From: Gottfriedia luciferensis
Lineage (GTDB): Bacteria > Bacillota > Bacilli > Bacillales > Bacillaceae_G
Direction of reading: 5' to 3'
Length of the DNA stretch: 64,000 bases
NCBI RefSeq assembly: GCF_001712755.1
Contig: NZ_MDKC01000004.1
Coordinates: forward strand, 62,001-126,000
Shown here piece after piece: positions 1-7,919 of the stretch. Position numbers and translations under genes: made by a program. The notes beneath the pieces are model-generated. The model did not search any database, was not told the origin of the DNA, and saw nothing but the letters and a program-made list of their open reading frames with translations. Within the stretch, counting starts at the first letter, position 1; each line of letters opens with the position of its first letter.

Positions 1-351
1 TCTTTAATTCGTTATGTAAATTATTCAAATAAAGTGCAAAGCCTACAATCAAAAAGTGCTTATCTAACTCAGGAAGAAATAGACGGTCTAATCGGTAAAA
101 ATAATTCGGTGATTGAAGAACAAAGTATATACCCTAAAGGCATTGATAAACTTACTTTAGATAAGGTGTTATTTGTGATAAATGAAGTTCATAACGGGAT
201 GACTGCTGAGAATATAGGACTGGAAATTGGCGTTAGTCGTACTACTGCCCGGAGATATTTAGAATATCTAGTATCTGAAGGAAAAGTATTAGCGGATTTA
301 GCGTATGGAACGATTGGCAGGCCAGAAAGAGTTTATTTGATAAAAAACTAG
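1..351 (+). CDS. Response regulator of the CitT/DcuR type, C-terminal part (cut by window edge)
   Basis: The frame is open from the first base, so the start lies outside the window and only about 116 C-terminal residues are visible. They contain a helix-turn-helix (around VSRTTARRYLEYLVSEGKV) followed by the GTIGRPERVY tail. This arrangement is seen in CitB/DctR/MalR-family regulators that control C4-dicarboxylate or citrate transport. The receiver domain and any partner kinase are upstream and cannot be seen, so the family call rests on the C-terminal pattern. A terminator follows at 445, so this is the last gene of its unit. Confidence 0.7.
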   Translation, partial: SLIRYVNYSNKVQSLQSKSAYLTQEEIDGLIGKNNSVIEEQSIYPKGIDKLTLDKVLFVINEVHNGMTAENIGLEIGVSRTTARRYLEYLVSEGKVLADLAYGTIGRPERVYLIKN

Positions 352-444
352 ATTATTTGATTTAGTAAAGTTTACTTAATGACTATGACAAACCTAACAT
401 TTCTGTAACAGGAATTGTGAAAAATCATGAAAAAAGAATCGTCT

Positions 445-473
445 AAACGCTTGGTATACAAGCGTTTTTTTAG
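445..473 (+). terminator. Rho-independent terminator after the response regulator
   Basis: A 9-bp stem AAACGCTTG/CAAGCGTTT with a 5-base loop is followed by a run of T. Confidence 0.85.
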
Positions 474-586
474 TTTTTTACAAGTTTATGACAATGTGAG
501 TTTACTAGATTCTAGTTTTTGAAAGCGTTGAAAACCTTCCATTTGTTATATAAAATATACTTTGCAAGAACTACGGAGGGATAGGT

Positions 587-1126
587 ATGAAAATACGTTT
601 ATTAACAAAAGAAGATGCAGAAATCTATCTTAATATTCGTTTAGAAGTTTTAAAAGAGAATCCTGAAGTTTTTATTACAACTATGGATGAAATACTTGAT
701 CAAGATGACCCTATTGAATACAAAGCAGAAATATTGGATCAAGATAAAAATTATACGATCGGTGCATTTACTGACAAAGGTCAATTAATTGGAGTAGCAA
801 CTTTAAAAACGTTTGAAAAAGTTAAAGCAGAGCATAAAGGGAAAATTGAGTCTGTCTATGTTTCTCCTAGCGCTCGAAAAATGGGGGCAGGCCATCTTCT
901 AATTGAAGAAGCGATCCACTTAGCAAAGAGCTTTGGACTTGAACAACTTACATTAAATATCGTAGAAGGTAATGATACAGCAAAGAAACTATATGAAAAA
1001 CTAGGATTCAAAACATTTGCGAAAACCCCTAATAGTTTAAAATTTAACAATGAATATTGGGACCAAGAGCATATGATGCTTACGTTAATTGCAGGAAATG
1101 CTGAAGAAGCAGGGAAAGCAGGATAA
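587..1126 (+). CDS. GNAT family N-acetyltransferase
   Basis: This is a 179-residue single-domain GNAT protein, which would transfer an acetyl group from acetyl-CoA to an unidentified amine. The acetyl-CoA loop is visible as RKMGAG (residues 97-102) after the strand ESVYVSPSA. The later motif AKKLYEKLGF (132-141) is typical of motif B. The start follows ACGGAGGGATAGGT, a good ribosome site. The last dozen residues are Ala/Gly/Glu-rich and beyond the core fold. It stands alone between two terminators. Substrate cannot be inferred from sequence or neighbours. Confidence 0.85.
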   Translation: MKIRLLTKEDAEIYLNIRLEVLKENPEVFITTMDEILDQDDPIEYKAEILDQDKNYTIGAFTDKGQLIGVATLKTFEKVKAEHKGKIESVYVSPSARKMGAGHLLIEEAIHLAKSFGLEQLTLNIVEGNDTAKKLYEKLGFKTFAKTPNSLKFNNEYWDQEHMMLTLIAGNAEEAGKAG

Positions 1127-1150
1127 GCAAGTATTGCAGGCGTGGCACAA

Positions 1151-1202
1151 AAAAAGTTTACCTAAATTGTCTTTCAATCTGACAGTAAAGGTAAACCTTT
1201 TT
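1151..1202. terminator. Bidirectional terminator between convergent genes
   Basis: GTTTACCT (1156-1163) pairs with AGGTAAAC (1189-1196), with A-runs on the left and T-runs on the right. It lies between the GNAT gene and the convergent siderophore-binding lipoprotein gene and can serve both. Confidence 0.7.
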
Positions 1203-1210
1203 AAATTCTA

Positions 1211-2170
1211 TTATTTAGTAAAAGTCTTTTCAATGTCATCTAACATTAAGTAAGCAGCCTTGATTCCACCTGCAGTGTTCCAAGTTACATCATTTACTTT
1301 CATGACATGTCCATTTTTAGAAGCATTTAACTTTTTGAATAAAGGATCTTCTGTAAATTCTTTTTCAAGCTGAGATCCAGACTCTTTACCGTCATCAAAT
1401 GTAAAGTAGAAAATGTAATCTCCATCCATTGCTGGAATACGTTCTTTTGTTACACCTTTTTCAGCAAAATCAGGGGCATTTTGTTCCTCAGGACGTTGGA
1501 AACCTAACTGTTTAAGAATGACACCAGAGAAAGTATCTTGGTGATAGATTCGTACATCAGCACCCATGAAACGGACCATTGAAATTTTTTGATTTACTTT
1601 ATCGCCTAATTCACCTTTAAGTTCATCAACACGTTTTGTATAATCAGCTAATACTGTATTACCTTGTTCTTCTTTGTTTAAAACTTTTGCGTAAAATTTG
1701 AAGTTTTCTTGCCAGTCTCCACGTAATGTTTCAGCAAAAACTGTTGGTGCAATTGCACTTAGTTGCTCATACACTTTTTCTTGACGCATTTTATTACCGA
1801 TGATTAAATCTGGTTTTAAACCAGCGATTTTCTCAAGGTTAACTTCACTTTCCACACCTACAACTTCTACGCCATCCATATCTTTAGAAATGTGATCGTA
1901 CCAAGGGTTTCCTGTCCATGATTTAACAGCACCAACTGGTTTCACACCTAATGCTAGTAAAGCTTCAGTTCCTTCATTTGTTAAAATAACAACTCTTTTT
2001 GGATTAACAGGAACTTTTGTCGTACCCATTGCATGGTCAATCGTAATTGTATTCGCTTTTTTACTTTCTTTACCAGAAGCTTCATCTGATTTTTTAGTGC
2101 CACAAGCACCTAATACCATAATTGCTGCAATGAAAAGAGCAATTAGTGAGGAAAATTTAAGTTTTTTCAT
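1211..2170 (-). CDS. Iron-siderophore ABC transporter substrate-binding lipoprotein
   Basis: This 319-residue protein has a lipoprotein signal peptide with lipobox L20-G21-A22-C23. The rest is a periplasmic-binding-protein type 2 fold of the FhuD/FecB/YfiY class: the text around VNPKRVVILTNEGTEALLALGV and KPDLIIGNKMRQEKVYEQL is typical of ferric-siderophore binders. After processing it would be anchored on the outer face of the membrane and deliver a ferric siderophore to the permease pair encoded divergently at 2340-4390. A perfect Fur box (2192-2206) lies just upstream, indicating iron repression. The exact siderophore is not determinable; YfiY-like hydroxamate binding is a guess. Confidence 0.9.
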   Translation of the reverse strand: MKKLKFSSLIALFIAAIMVLGACGTKKSDEASGKESKKANTITIDHAMGTTKVPVNPKRVVILTNEGTEALLALGVKPVGAVKSWTGNPWYDHISKDMDGVEVVGVESEVNLEKIAGLKPDLIIGNKMRQEKVYEQLSAIAPTVFAETLRGDWQENFKFYAKVLNKEEQGNTVLADYTKRVDELKGELGDKVNQKISMVRFMGADVRIYHQDTFSGVILKQLGFQRPEEQNAPDFAEKGVTKERIPAMDGDYIFYFTFDDGKESGSQLEKEFTEDPLFKKLNASKNGHVMKVNDVTWNTAGGIKAAYLMLDDIEKTFTK

Positions 2171-2191
2171 AGAATGGTCTCCCTTTTTAGT

Positions 2192-2206
2192 TGATAATGA
2201 TTATCA
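2192..2206. promoter_or_regulatory. Fur box (upstream of the binding lipoprotein gene)
   Basis: TGATAATGATTATCA matches the 7-1-7 Fur consensus at all 15 positions. It lies about 20 bp before the lipoprotein start codon. Confidence 0.9.
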
Positions 2207-2262
2207 TTTCTCTCGACAAGTAGTATTATAAATTAAGATTTGATTAGAAGTCAATAAGAAAA

Positions 2263-2277
2263 TGAAAATCATTCTCA
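2263..2277. promoter_or_regulatory. Second Fur box in the divergent iron promoter region
   Basis: TGAAAATCATTCTCA, read on the other strand as TGAGAATGATTTTCA, fits the Fur 7-1-7 pattern with two changes. It is placed to serve the permease operon starting at 2340. Confidence 0.8.
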
Positions 2278-2283
2278 TTGACT

Positions 2284-2298
2284 TGATAATTCATATCA
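2284..2298. promoter_or_regulatory. Possible third, weaker Fur box
   Basis: TGATAATTCATATCA keeps both outer half-sites of the Fur consensus but has a poorer centre. It is 7 bp from the second box, so it may extend that operator. Confidence 0.45.
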
Positions 2299-2339
2299 TT
2301 TAGACTATTAGTAGAGAATAGAATAGTAGGAGATATAAA

Positions 2340-3341
2340 ATGCTAATTCACCCAAGATCAAGAATTATCGTATTAGTAGCTTGTATTTTATTATTAGTCA
2401 TTTGTTTTTTTTCTAGTATTTTACTAGGATATACGGATACTAGTTTTACAAGTTTAATCCATTCATTTACACAATTTGATGGGTCTAATGAACAATTAAT
2501 TATTCAAAATGTTCGATTACCAAGAGCGATCATTGCTTCAATAGTAGGAGCAAGTTTAGCAATCGCTGGTTTATTTATGCAAGTCTTAACTAAAAATCCT
2601 CTAGCATCACCAAGCGTTCTAGGAATAAACGCTGGTGCCTCGATGTTAATTGTACTTAGTATCACTTTTTTCCATTTACAATCACCTAATGCGACTATAT
2701 GGCTTTCATTTATAGGAGCTACATTATCAGCCGTATTTGTATTTGGGCTAAGTTCAATAGGGAGAGACGGAGCGACACCATTAAAAATTACTTTAGCTGG
2801 AGTTTCAATTGCAGCCATGTTTAGCTCAATAACCCAAGGCTTACTAGTTACTAATGAAGTGGCATTAGAGCAAGTCCTATTTTGGCTAGCGGGTTCAGTT
2901 CAAGGGCGCTCACTTGATTCTTTACATATGGTATTACCATATATCGTCATAGCTTGGGTGGTCTCACTTGCACTTGGTGGAAAGATTAATACATTCATGC
3001 TAGGAGAAGATGTATCTAGAGCTTTAGGACAAAATACAGCTTTATTAAAAACGACATTAGTCGTGTTAGTCATCATTCTAGCCGGTGGTGCTGTAAGTAT
3101 AGCAGGACCAATAGGATTAGTTGGTATAATTGTCCCTCAAATAGTTAGAATGTTCGTTAAAAATGATTATCGCTGGATGATTCCATTTTGTGGTATTATC
3201 GGAGCAATTTTACTTCTTTTAGCTGATGTGGGATCTCGTTACATTTTAATGCCAGAAGAAACGCCAGTTGGTATTATGACCGCCGTTATTGGAGCACCAT
3301 TTTTTATTTACTTAGCAAGAAAAGGCGGTACAGTAAAATGA
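2340..3341 (+). CDS. Iron-siderophore ABC transporter permease (FecCD family), first subunit
   Basis: This 333-residue polytopic membrane protein belongs to the FecCD/BtuC family. Family landmarks are the N-terminal RLPRAIIASIVGASLAIAG and LTKNPLASPSVLGINAGA segments and the ATPase-coupling helix region VSIAGPIGLVGIIVPQIVR near the C terminus. It should form a heterodimer with the next gene product to pass ferric siderophore across the cytoplasmic membrane. The ribosome site is TAGGAG. The stop overlaps the start of the next gene by four bases (ATGA), implying translational coupling. Regulation is inferred from the Fur boxes just upstream. Confidence 0.92.
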   Translation: MLIHPRSRIIVLVACILLLVICFFSSILLGYTDTSFTSLIHSFTQFDGSNEQLIIQNVRLPRAIIASIVGASLAIAGLFMQVLTKNPLASPSVLGINAGASMLIVLSITFFHLQSPNATIWLSFIGATLSAVFVFGLSSIGRDGATPLKITLAGVSIAAMFSSITQGLLVTNEVALEQVLFWLAGSVQGRSLDSLHMVLPYIVIAWVVSLALGGKINTFMLGEDVSRALGQNTALLKTTLVVLVIILAGGAVSIAGPIGLVGIIVPQIVRMFVKNDYRWMIPFCGIIGAILLLLADVGSRYILMPEETPVGIMTAVIGAPFFIYLARKGGTVK

Positions 3342-4390
3342 ACATGATCAAATTAAGAAACAAGTACTTTTCACTACTATTTAATAAACGATCGTTTTCC
3401 GTTTTAATAATTGCACTTCTTTTACTCATTAGTTCATTTATAGTGAGCTTAACGCTAGGTGACCGTTATATTTCTATTCCAAAAGTAATATCTGTTATTT
3501 TTGGTGAAGGGGAAAAAATTGATGAATTGTTTATTCAAGCATTTCGAATGCCCCGAATTATCATTGCAATTTTTGCTGGGATTTCTTTAGCGATCGCAGG
3601 AGCGGTTCTCCAAGGGTTAGTTAGAAATCCACTAGCTTCTCCAGATATCCTTGGTATAACAGGTGGAGCAGGAGCTGCCGTTGTATTATTTTTAGCTATT
3701 TTTAGTGATAATCGTACGAATCAATTAACAGTGAGTATAAAATGGCTACCATTAGCTGCATTTATCGGTGCCATCATAAGTTTAGTATTTGTCTATGCTT
3801 TTGCATATAAGGATGGGGAATTAAAGCCATTAAGATTGGTTTTAGTAGGGGTTGGATTTTCAGCATTAGCTCAGAGCACAACTTCATTCTTTATGATTAT
3901 TGGACCTATTTTTAGAGCAACAGAAGCGAATATGTGGTTAACAGGGAGTGTATATGGAGCGAACTGGGAACAAGTTAAAATTATAACAGTCTGGACGCTA
4001 GTTTTTATCGTGTTAGCTTTATCGTTTATAAGACATATCAATACTCAGCAACTTGGAGATGAAGTTTCAACAAGCTTAGGAGTTCAAGTAGAAAAAAATC
4101 GACTAATCTTGTTATTTATAAGTACTGCATTAGTGGCAGGTGCAGTTGCATTTGCAGGAGCAATCGCATTTGTTGGACTAATTGCACCTCATATTGCTCG
4201 GAAAATAGTTGGTGCTTCTTACGGTGCATTGATTCCCATATCTGGAATAATCGGTGCGATCATGGTATTAGTGGCTGATACAATTGGAAGAACGGTGTTT
4301 AGTCCAATTCAAATACCTGCTGGTGTATTTACTGCCGTAATTGGTGCACCATATTTTATTTATTTATTATTTAAGACTGGAAAAAGGTGA
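3338..4390 (+). CDS. Iron-siderophore ABC transporter permease (FecCD family), second subunit
   Basis: This is the 350-residue partner FecCD permease, starting in a four-base overlap with the previous gene. It shows the same landmarks: FRMPRIIIAIFAGISLAIAG, LVRNPLASPDILGITGGAG and AGAIAFVGLIAPHIARK. It is slightly longer because of an extra N-terminal stretch before the first membrane helix. With the preceding permease, the ATPase at 4395 and the lipoprotein at 1211 it forms a complete siderophore importer. Confidence 0.92.
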   Translation: MNMIKLRNKYFSLLFNKRSFSVLIIALLLLISSFIVSLTLGDRYISIPKVISVIFGEGEKIDELFIQAFRMPRIIIAIFAGISLAIAGAVLQGLVRNPLASPDILGITGGAGAAVVLFLAIFSDNRTNQLTVSIKWLPLAAFIGAIISLVFVYAFAYKDGELKPLRLVLVGVGFSALAQSTTSFFMIIGPIFRATEANMWLTGSVYGANWEQVKIITVWTLVFIVLALSFIRHINTQQLGDEVSTSLGVQVEKNRLILLFISTALVAGAVAFAGAIAFVGLIAPHIARKIVGASYGALIPISGIIGAIMVLVADTIGRTVFSPIQIPAGVFTAVIGAPYFIYLLFKTGKR

Positions 4391-4394
4391 TAAG

Positions 4395-5195
4395 ATGTCA
4401 ACGAGCGCAATCGAAACAGAAAAGTTAACGTTATCGTATGATGATCGTACAATTATAAACGAGCTAAATTTTCAAGTTCCAAAAGGAAAAATCACGGTTT
4501 TAATTGGAGCTAATGGCTGCGGAAAATCAACACTACTTCGTTCACTTGCAAGATTACTTCAACCAAAAAGTGGAACCATCTTACTTGATGGAAAAGAAAT
4601 TAGTAAGCGACCTACAAAGGAAATTGCACGCAATCTTTCAATACTGCCTCAAAGTCCTGTTGCGCCTGAAGGTTTAACAGTTTTTCAATTAGTAAAACAA
4701 GGAAGATATCCGTATCAAACTTGGTTAAAACAATGGTCAAAAGAAGATGAAGAAAAAGTAAATCATGCCTTAAAAATTACAAATATGTTTGAACTAAAGG
4801 ATCAATTAGTCGATTCTTTATCTGGTGGACAACGTCAACGTGCTTGGATTGCGATGACTTTGGCTCAGGACACAGATACAATTTTATTGGATGAACCAAC
4901 AACCTATTTGGATTTAACACATCAAATCGAGATATTAGACTTACTTTACGAATTAAATGAAAAAGAACAGCGTACAATTGTTATGGTACTACATGATATA
5001 AACCTAGCATGTCGTTACGCACACAACGTTGTTGCAATTTCAAATGGTGAAGTATACGCAGAAGGAGACCCAGAAAACATCATTAATGAGAACTTAATTT
5101 GTGACGTTTTCTGTATGAACTGCGATATTGTGAAGGACCCATTATTTGGAACTCCACTTTGCATACCTCATGGGCGAGGAAGAAAAATAATTTAA
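4395..5195 (+). CDS. Iron-siderophore ABC transporter ATP-binding protein (FhuC/FepC type)
   Basis: This 266-residue ATPase energises siderophore import. Walker A is GANGCGKST (residues 38-46), the ABC signature is LSGGQRQRA (about 140), and Walker B is ILLDEPTTYLD (about 160). The C terminus is Cys-rich (CDVFCMNCD). The start chosen is the ATG at 4395, four bases after the permease stop. The frame also opens at 4341 but that would overlap the permease gene by 50 bases without a ribosome site, whereas AAAAAGGTGATAAG precedes 4395. It is the last gene of the Fur-controlled unit, with a terminator at 5207. Confidence 0.92.
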   Translation: MSTSAIETEKLTLSYDDRTIINELNFQVPKGKITVLIGANGCGKSTLLRSLARLLQPKSGTILLDGKEISKRPTKEIARNLSILPQSPVAPEGLTVFQLVKQGRYPYQTWLKQWSKEDEEKVNHALKITNMFELKDQLVDSLSGGQRQRAWIAMTLAQDTDTILLDEPTTYLDLTHQIEILDLLYELNEKEQRTIVMVLHDINLACRYAHNVVAISNGEVYAEGDPENIINENLICDVFCMNCDIVKDPLFGTPLCIPHGRGRKII

Positions 5196-5206
5196 TTAAT
5201 TTTAAA

Positions 5207-5233
5207 AAGGTGTCCTAAAATAGGGCACCTTTC
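5207..5233 (+). terminator. Terminator of the siderophore permease operon
   Basis: AAGGTGTCCTA pairs with TAGGGCACCTT over 11 bp (one G-T pair) with a 3-base loop. The following T-run is short. Confidence 0.7.
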
Positions 5234-5255
5234 ATTTACTAAGAGGTGAGATAGA

Positions 5256-5978
5256 ATGACTTTATCAATTAACAATATAAGTGTAGATATTCTTGGTAGT
5301 TCGATCCTTAAAAACATTAATTTTCAAACTAATAAGGGTGAAATTTTTTGCCTAATTGGAACTTCAGGAGCGGGGAAATCGACATTGCTTCGGGCGTTAA
5401 ATCGATTACAGTCGATAAGTAAAGGTGAAATTCATTTAAATGGACAATCAATATACAAAATGACACCTCAAAGTTTAAGAAAAAGTGCAGTAATGATCCT
5501 ACAAACTCCTTCATTATTTGAAGGGACTGTTGAGGATAATATTTTGTTTGGAGTCAAATTAAACGGTAGCTATGATAAGACAGATTCGAAAACAGTTGCG
5601 AGATCTTTATTAGAAAAAGTAGGATTAGAGACGAAATTACTTGATCGGAATGCTTCAACACTTTCGGTTGGTCAACAGCAAAGAGTTTCAATCGCAAGAG
5701 CAATAGCCATGAAACCAACTATTTTATTATGTGATGAAATTACTTCAGCATTAGATCCACAATCGACTCTACATATTCAGGAGCTTCTAGTAACTTTAAA
5801 AAGAGAAGAAAAATTAACGATTATTCTTGTAACACATAATATGGATCTAGTTCAACAAATAGCTGATCGAGTTGGGTTACTGATTGACGGTAAATTAGTA
5901 GAAGTTAGTCCAGTTAATGAATTTTTTAATAATCCAACCACAGAATTAGGAAAAAATTTTCTTTCTACAATTGCTTAA
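5256..5978 (+). CDS. ABC transporter ATP-binding protein, FetA/YbbL/YjkB-like
   Basis: This 240-residue ATPase has Walker A GTSGAGKST (residues 35-43), signature LSVGQQQRV and Walker B ILLCDEITSALD. Its immediate partner is a UPF0014/FetB-type membrane protein 12 bases downstream. That pairing defines the FetAB family, described in Escherichia coli as an iron exporter helping oxidative-stress resistance; in Bacillus the equivalents are YjkB/YjkA. The location directly after an iron-uptake operon and before ohrR/ohr fits an iron/oxidant role, but substrate is inferred. The ribosome site is AGAGGTGAG. Confidence 0.85.
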   Translation: MTLSINNISVDILGSSILKNINFQTNKGEIFCLIGTSGAGKSTLLRALNRLQSISKGEIHLNGQSIYKMTPQSLRKSAVMILQTPSLFEGTVEDNILFGVKLNGSYDKTDSKTVARSLLEKVGLETKLLDRNASTLSVGQQQRVSIARAIAMKPTILLCDEITSALDPQSTLHIQELLVTLKREEKLTIILVTHNMDLVQQIADRVGLLIDGKLVEVSPVNEFFNNPTTELGKNFLSTIA

Positions 5979-5990
5979 AGAGGTGAAATC

Positions 5991-6770
5991 ATGGAAGGGA
6001 ATTTGCATATTACAGGAGTGTCTCTGACATTTTTATTAATTATTATTGCTATCGCATTATCCTATTATCAGAAACTTGGTGTTGAAAAAGACATTGGTGT
6101 TTCTTCAGTAAGGACCGTCATTCAATTAATGATCATGGGTTATGTACTTGAATTCATATTGCAAATTGAGCATTTTTTAATTGTCATCATTATTTTATTT
6201 TGTATGATTTTATTCGGTGCTTATACTTCGAGTAAAAGATCACAACAAATTGAAGGCGCATTTTTTATTTCATTTATTAGTATTTTGCTAGGCGTCATGA
6301 TTTCTTTAGGAGTTGTCTTGGTAGCAAACAAAATTGCGTTGAAGGCTCAATATGTTGTTCCAATATCAAGTATGATTATTAGCACATCAATGAATGCAAA
6401 TAGCTTAGCGTTAACGAGACTTAGGGCTGAAATCCAGGCAAATAAAAATCAAATTGAGGCTGCATTATGCTTAGGGGCAACAACTAAACAAGCTTCAAAT
6501 AATGTTATAAAAAATTCAATTAAAGCTGCCTTAATTCCATCAATTGATCGAGCTAAAACTGTAGGAATTGTTACTTTACCAGGCTCGATGACAGGAATGA
6601 TTTTTGCTGGTATAAGTCCTCTATATGCAATTAAATATCAATTGTTAATAGAATGTATTTTAATTGGCGCAATTGCAATTAGTGTATTCACCTCAACACT
6701 TCTATCCTATAGAAAATTCTTCACAAAAGATGATTCATTGAAATATGAAACGATAATAGAACAAGGATAA
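5991..6770 (+). CDS. UPF0014 family ABC transporter permease, FetB/YbbM/YjkA-like
   Basis: This 259-residue protein has about seven predicted membrane helices. The family core is visible as VVPISSMIISTSMNANSLAL, with the following EIQANKNQIEAALCLGATTKQA and the segment TVGIVTLPGSMTGMIFAGISP. UPF0014 members pair with a cytosolic ATPase; here that is the gene just upstream. Proposed role is export of iron or another metal, by analogy with FetB. The ribosome site is AAAGAGGTGAAATC. Confidence 0.87.
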   Translation: MEGNLHITGVSLTFLLIIIAIALSYYQKLGVEKDIGVSSVRTVIQLMIMGYVLEFILQIEHFLIVIIILFCMILFGAYTSSKRSQQIEGAFFISFISILLGVMISLGVVLVANKIALKAQYVVPISSMIISTSMNANSLALTRLRAEIQANKNQIEAALCLGATTKQASNNVIKNSIKAALIPSIDRAKTVGIVTLPGSMTGMIFAGISPLYAIKYQLLIECILIGAIAISVFTSTLLSYRKFFTKDDSLKYETIIEQG

Positions 6771-6815
6771 TGATAGAGGGAGAAGGGACTTTTCCTTCTC
6801 CCATTTTGCTAAATA

Positions 6816-7235
6816 TTATCCGATTACTCTTAATTGTACATCCATGTTTCCTCTAGTTGCTTTTGAATATGGGCATACTCCGTGGGCTGCTTTAACTAGT
6901 TCAACGGCTACTTCTGTTGGAACGCCTTGTACTTTTACATCAAGTTGAGCAGCCAATTTAAATCCCCCATCAGCAGGGTCTTTACCGATTGTTATGTTTG
7001 CAGTTACTGATGTAGATTCTAGTTTAATTTTTTGCTGGCGAGCTACTAAATTTAATGCACTGTCAAAGCAAGCTGAATAGCCTGCGGCAAAAAGTTGTTC
7101 AGGATTTGTTGCTCCACCAGGTCCGCCTAATTCCACTGGTGGTTTAAGTGATAAATTAATAAAATCATCTGATGAAATAACTCTTCCGTCACGTCCACCT
7201 GTTGCAGTTGCTATAGCAGTATATAATTTTTCCAT
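6816..7235 (-). CDS. ohrA: Organic hydroperoxide resistance protein (Ohr, OsmC superfamily)
   Basis: This 139-residue Ohr is a thiol peroxidase that reduces organic hydroperoxides using a reactive Cys pair. The two catalytic cysteines are C56 (in YSACF) and C121 (in GVCPYS). The family context GGPGGATNPEQLFAAGY is intact, and length matches the family. It lies 26 bp downstream of ohrR on the same strand, so the two are probably cotranscribed and derepressed when OhrR is oxidised. Confidence 0.92.
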   Translation of the reverse strand: MEKLYTAIATATGGRDGRVISSDDFINLSLKPPVELGGPGGATNPEQLFAAGYSACFDSALNLVARQQKIKLESTSVTANITIGKDPADGGFKLAAQLDVKVQGVPTEVAVELVKAAHGVCPYSKATRGNMDVQLRVIG

Positions 7236-7261
7236 TACGATCTCTCCTTAATATAAATAAT

Positions 7262-7714
7262 CTATTTTTTATTTTCATTAGCAGCTTGAACTTTCTTTAA
7301 TAATGCCTTTGTTTGATTTAGTATTGTTAAAAATTCCTCTTGAGTAGTATTACTTTCCTTGAAAAACTTCTCAGGTATACATAAAGCTTTTTCTTTTAAT
7401 TTAGTACCTTCTTCAGTTAATGTAATAAATACTTTTCTCTCATCACTTGAATCACGTTTACGGAAAATTAGTCCCGCAGATTCCATCCGTTTTAGCATTG
7501 GTGTAAGAGTTCCTGAGTCTAAAAAAAGCGTTTCCCCAAGTTCTTTTACAGTTTGTTGGTCTTTTTCCCAAAGTGAAAGCAATGCAAGATATTGCGGATA
7601 CGTTATACCAATCTCATCTAAGATTGGACGGTATAATTTAGTAATTTCTCGAGAAGTAGCATAAATTGAAAAGCATAATTGATTTTCAAGCAAAAGCTGA
7701 TTTTCTTTATTCAT
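7262..7714 (-). CDS. ohrR: MarR-family organic peroxide sensor/repressor OhrR
   Basis: This 150-residue MarR-type winged-helix regulator carries the conserved sensing cysteine near the N terminus (C14 in NQLCFSIYA), the hallmark of OhrR. The recognition helix region DSGTLTPMLKRMESAGLI and wing DSSDERKVFITLTEEG are typical. In the known family, oxidation of this Cys by organic peroxide releases DNA and allows expression of ohr, here the next gene on the same strand. A palindrome at 7739-7748 may be part of its operator, implying autoregulation. Confidence 0.9.
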   Translation of the reverse strand: MNKENQLLLENQLCFSIYATSREITKLYRPILDEIGITYPQYLALLSLWEKDQQTVKELGETLFLDSGTLTPMLKRMESAGLIFRKRDSSDERKVFITLTEEGTKLKEKALCIPEKFFKESNTTQEEFLTILNQTKALLKKVQAANENKK

Positions 7715-7738
7715 TGGATCAACATCCTTTTATATTAG

Positions 7739-7748
7739 TTGTGCACAA
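7739..7748. promoter_or_regulatory. Possible OhrR operator
   Basis: TTGTGCACAA is a perfect 10-bp palindrome 25 bp upstream of ohrR, with a related half-site (ACACAATCATAATT) nearby. Position and AT-rich symmetry suit an OhrR site, but it is not an exact match to the Bacillus subtilis operator as I remember it. Confidence 0.35.
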
Positions 7749-7875
7749 TTTAATATGACACAATCATAATTGATGAGAAATAGTTTTGCAAGTAATAATT
7801 ACTATTATTTTTTACCAATTTTTCAATTTTGATTATTAATTGAGTAGATTTGAAGTGGAAATCAGCTTATTCACA

Positions 7876-7913
7876 ATAAAAAAGCCAGTCAATGTTCAAT
7901 ACATTAACTGGCT
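7876..7913 (-). terminator. Terminator of mprF
   Basis: AGCCAGT-C-AATG pairs with CATT-A-ACTGGCT (one mismatch). On the minus strand it is followed by a T-run. Confidence 0.75.
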
Positions 7914-7919
7914 GTAAAT

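Noticed and set aside
520-533. TGAAAGCGTTGAAA as a cre site before the GNAT gene
   Set aside because: One conserved half-site position is wrong and the gene has no sugar link; too weak to list.
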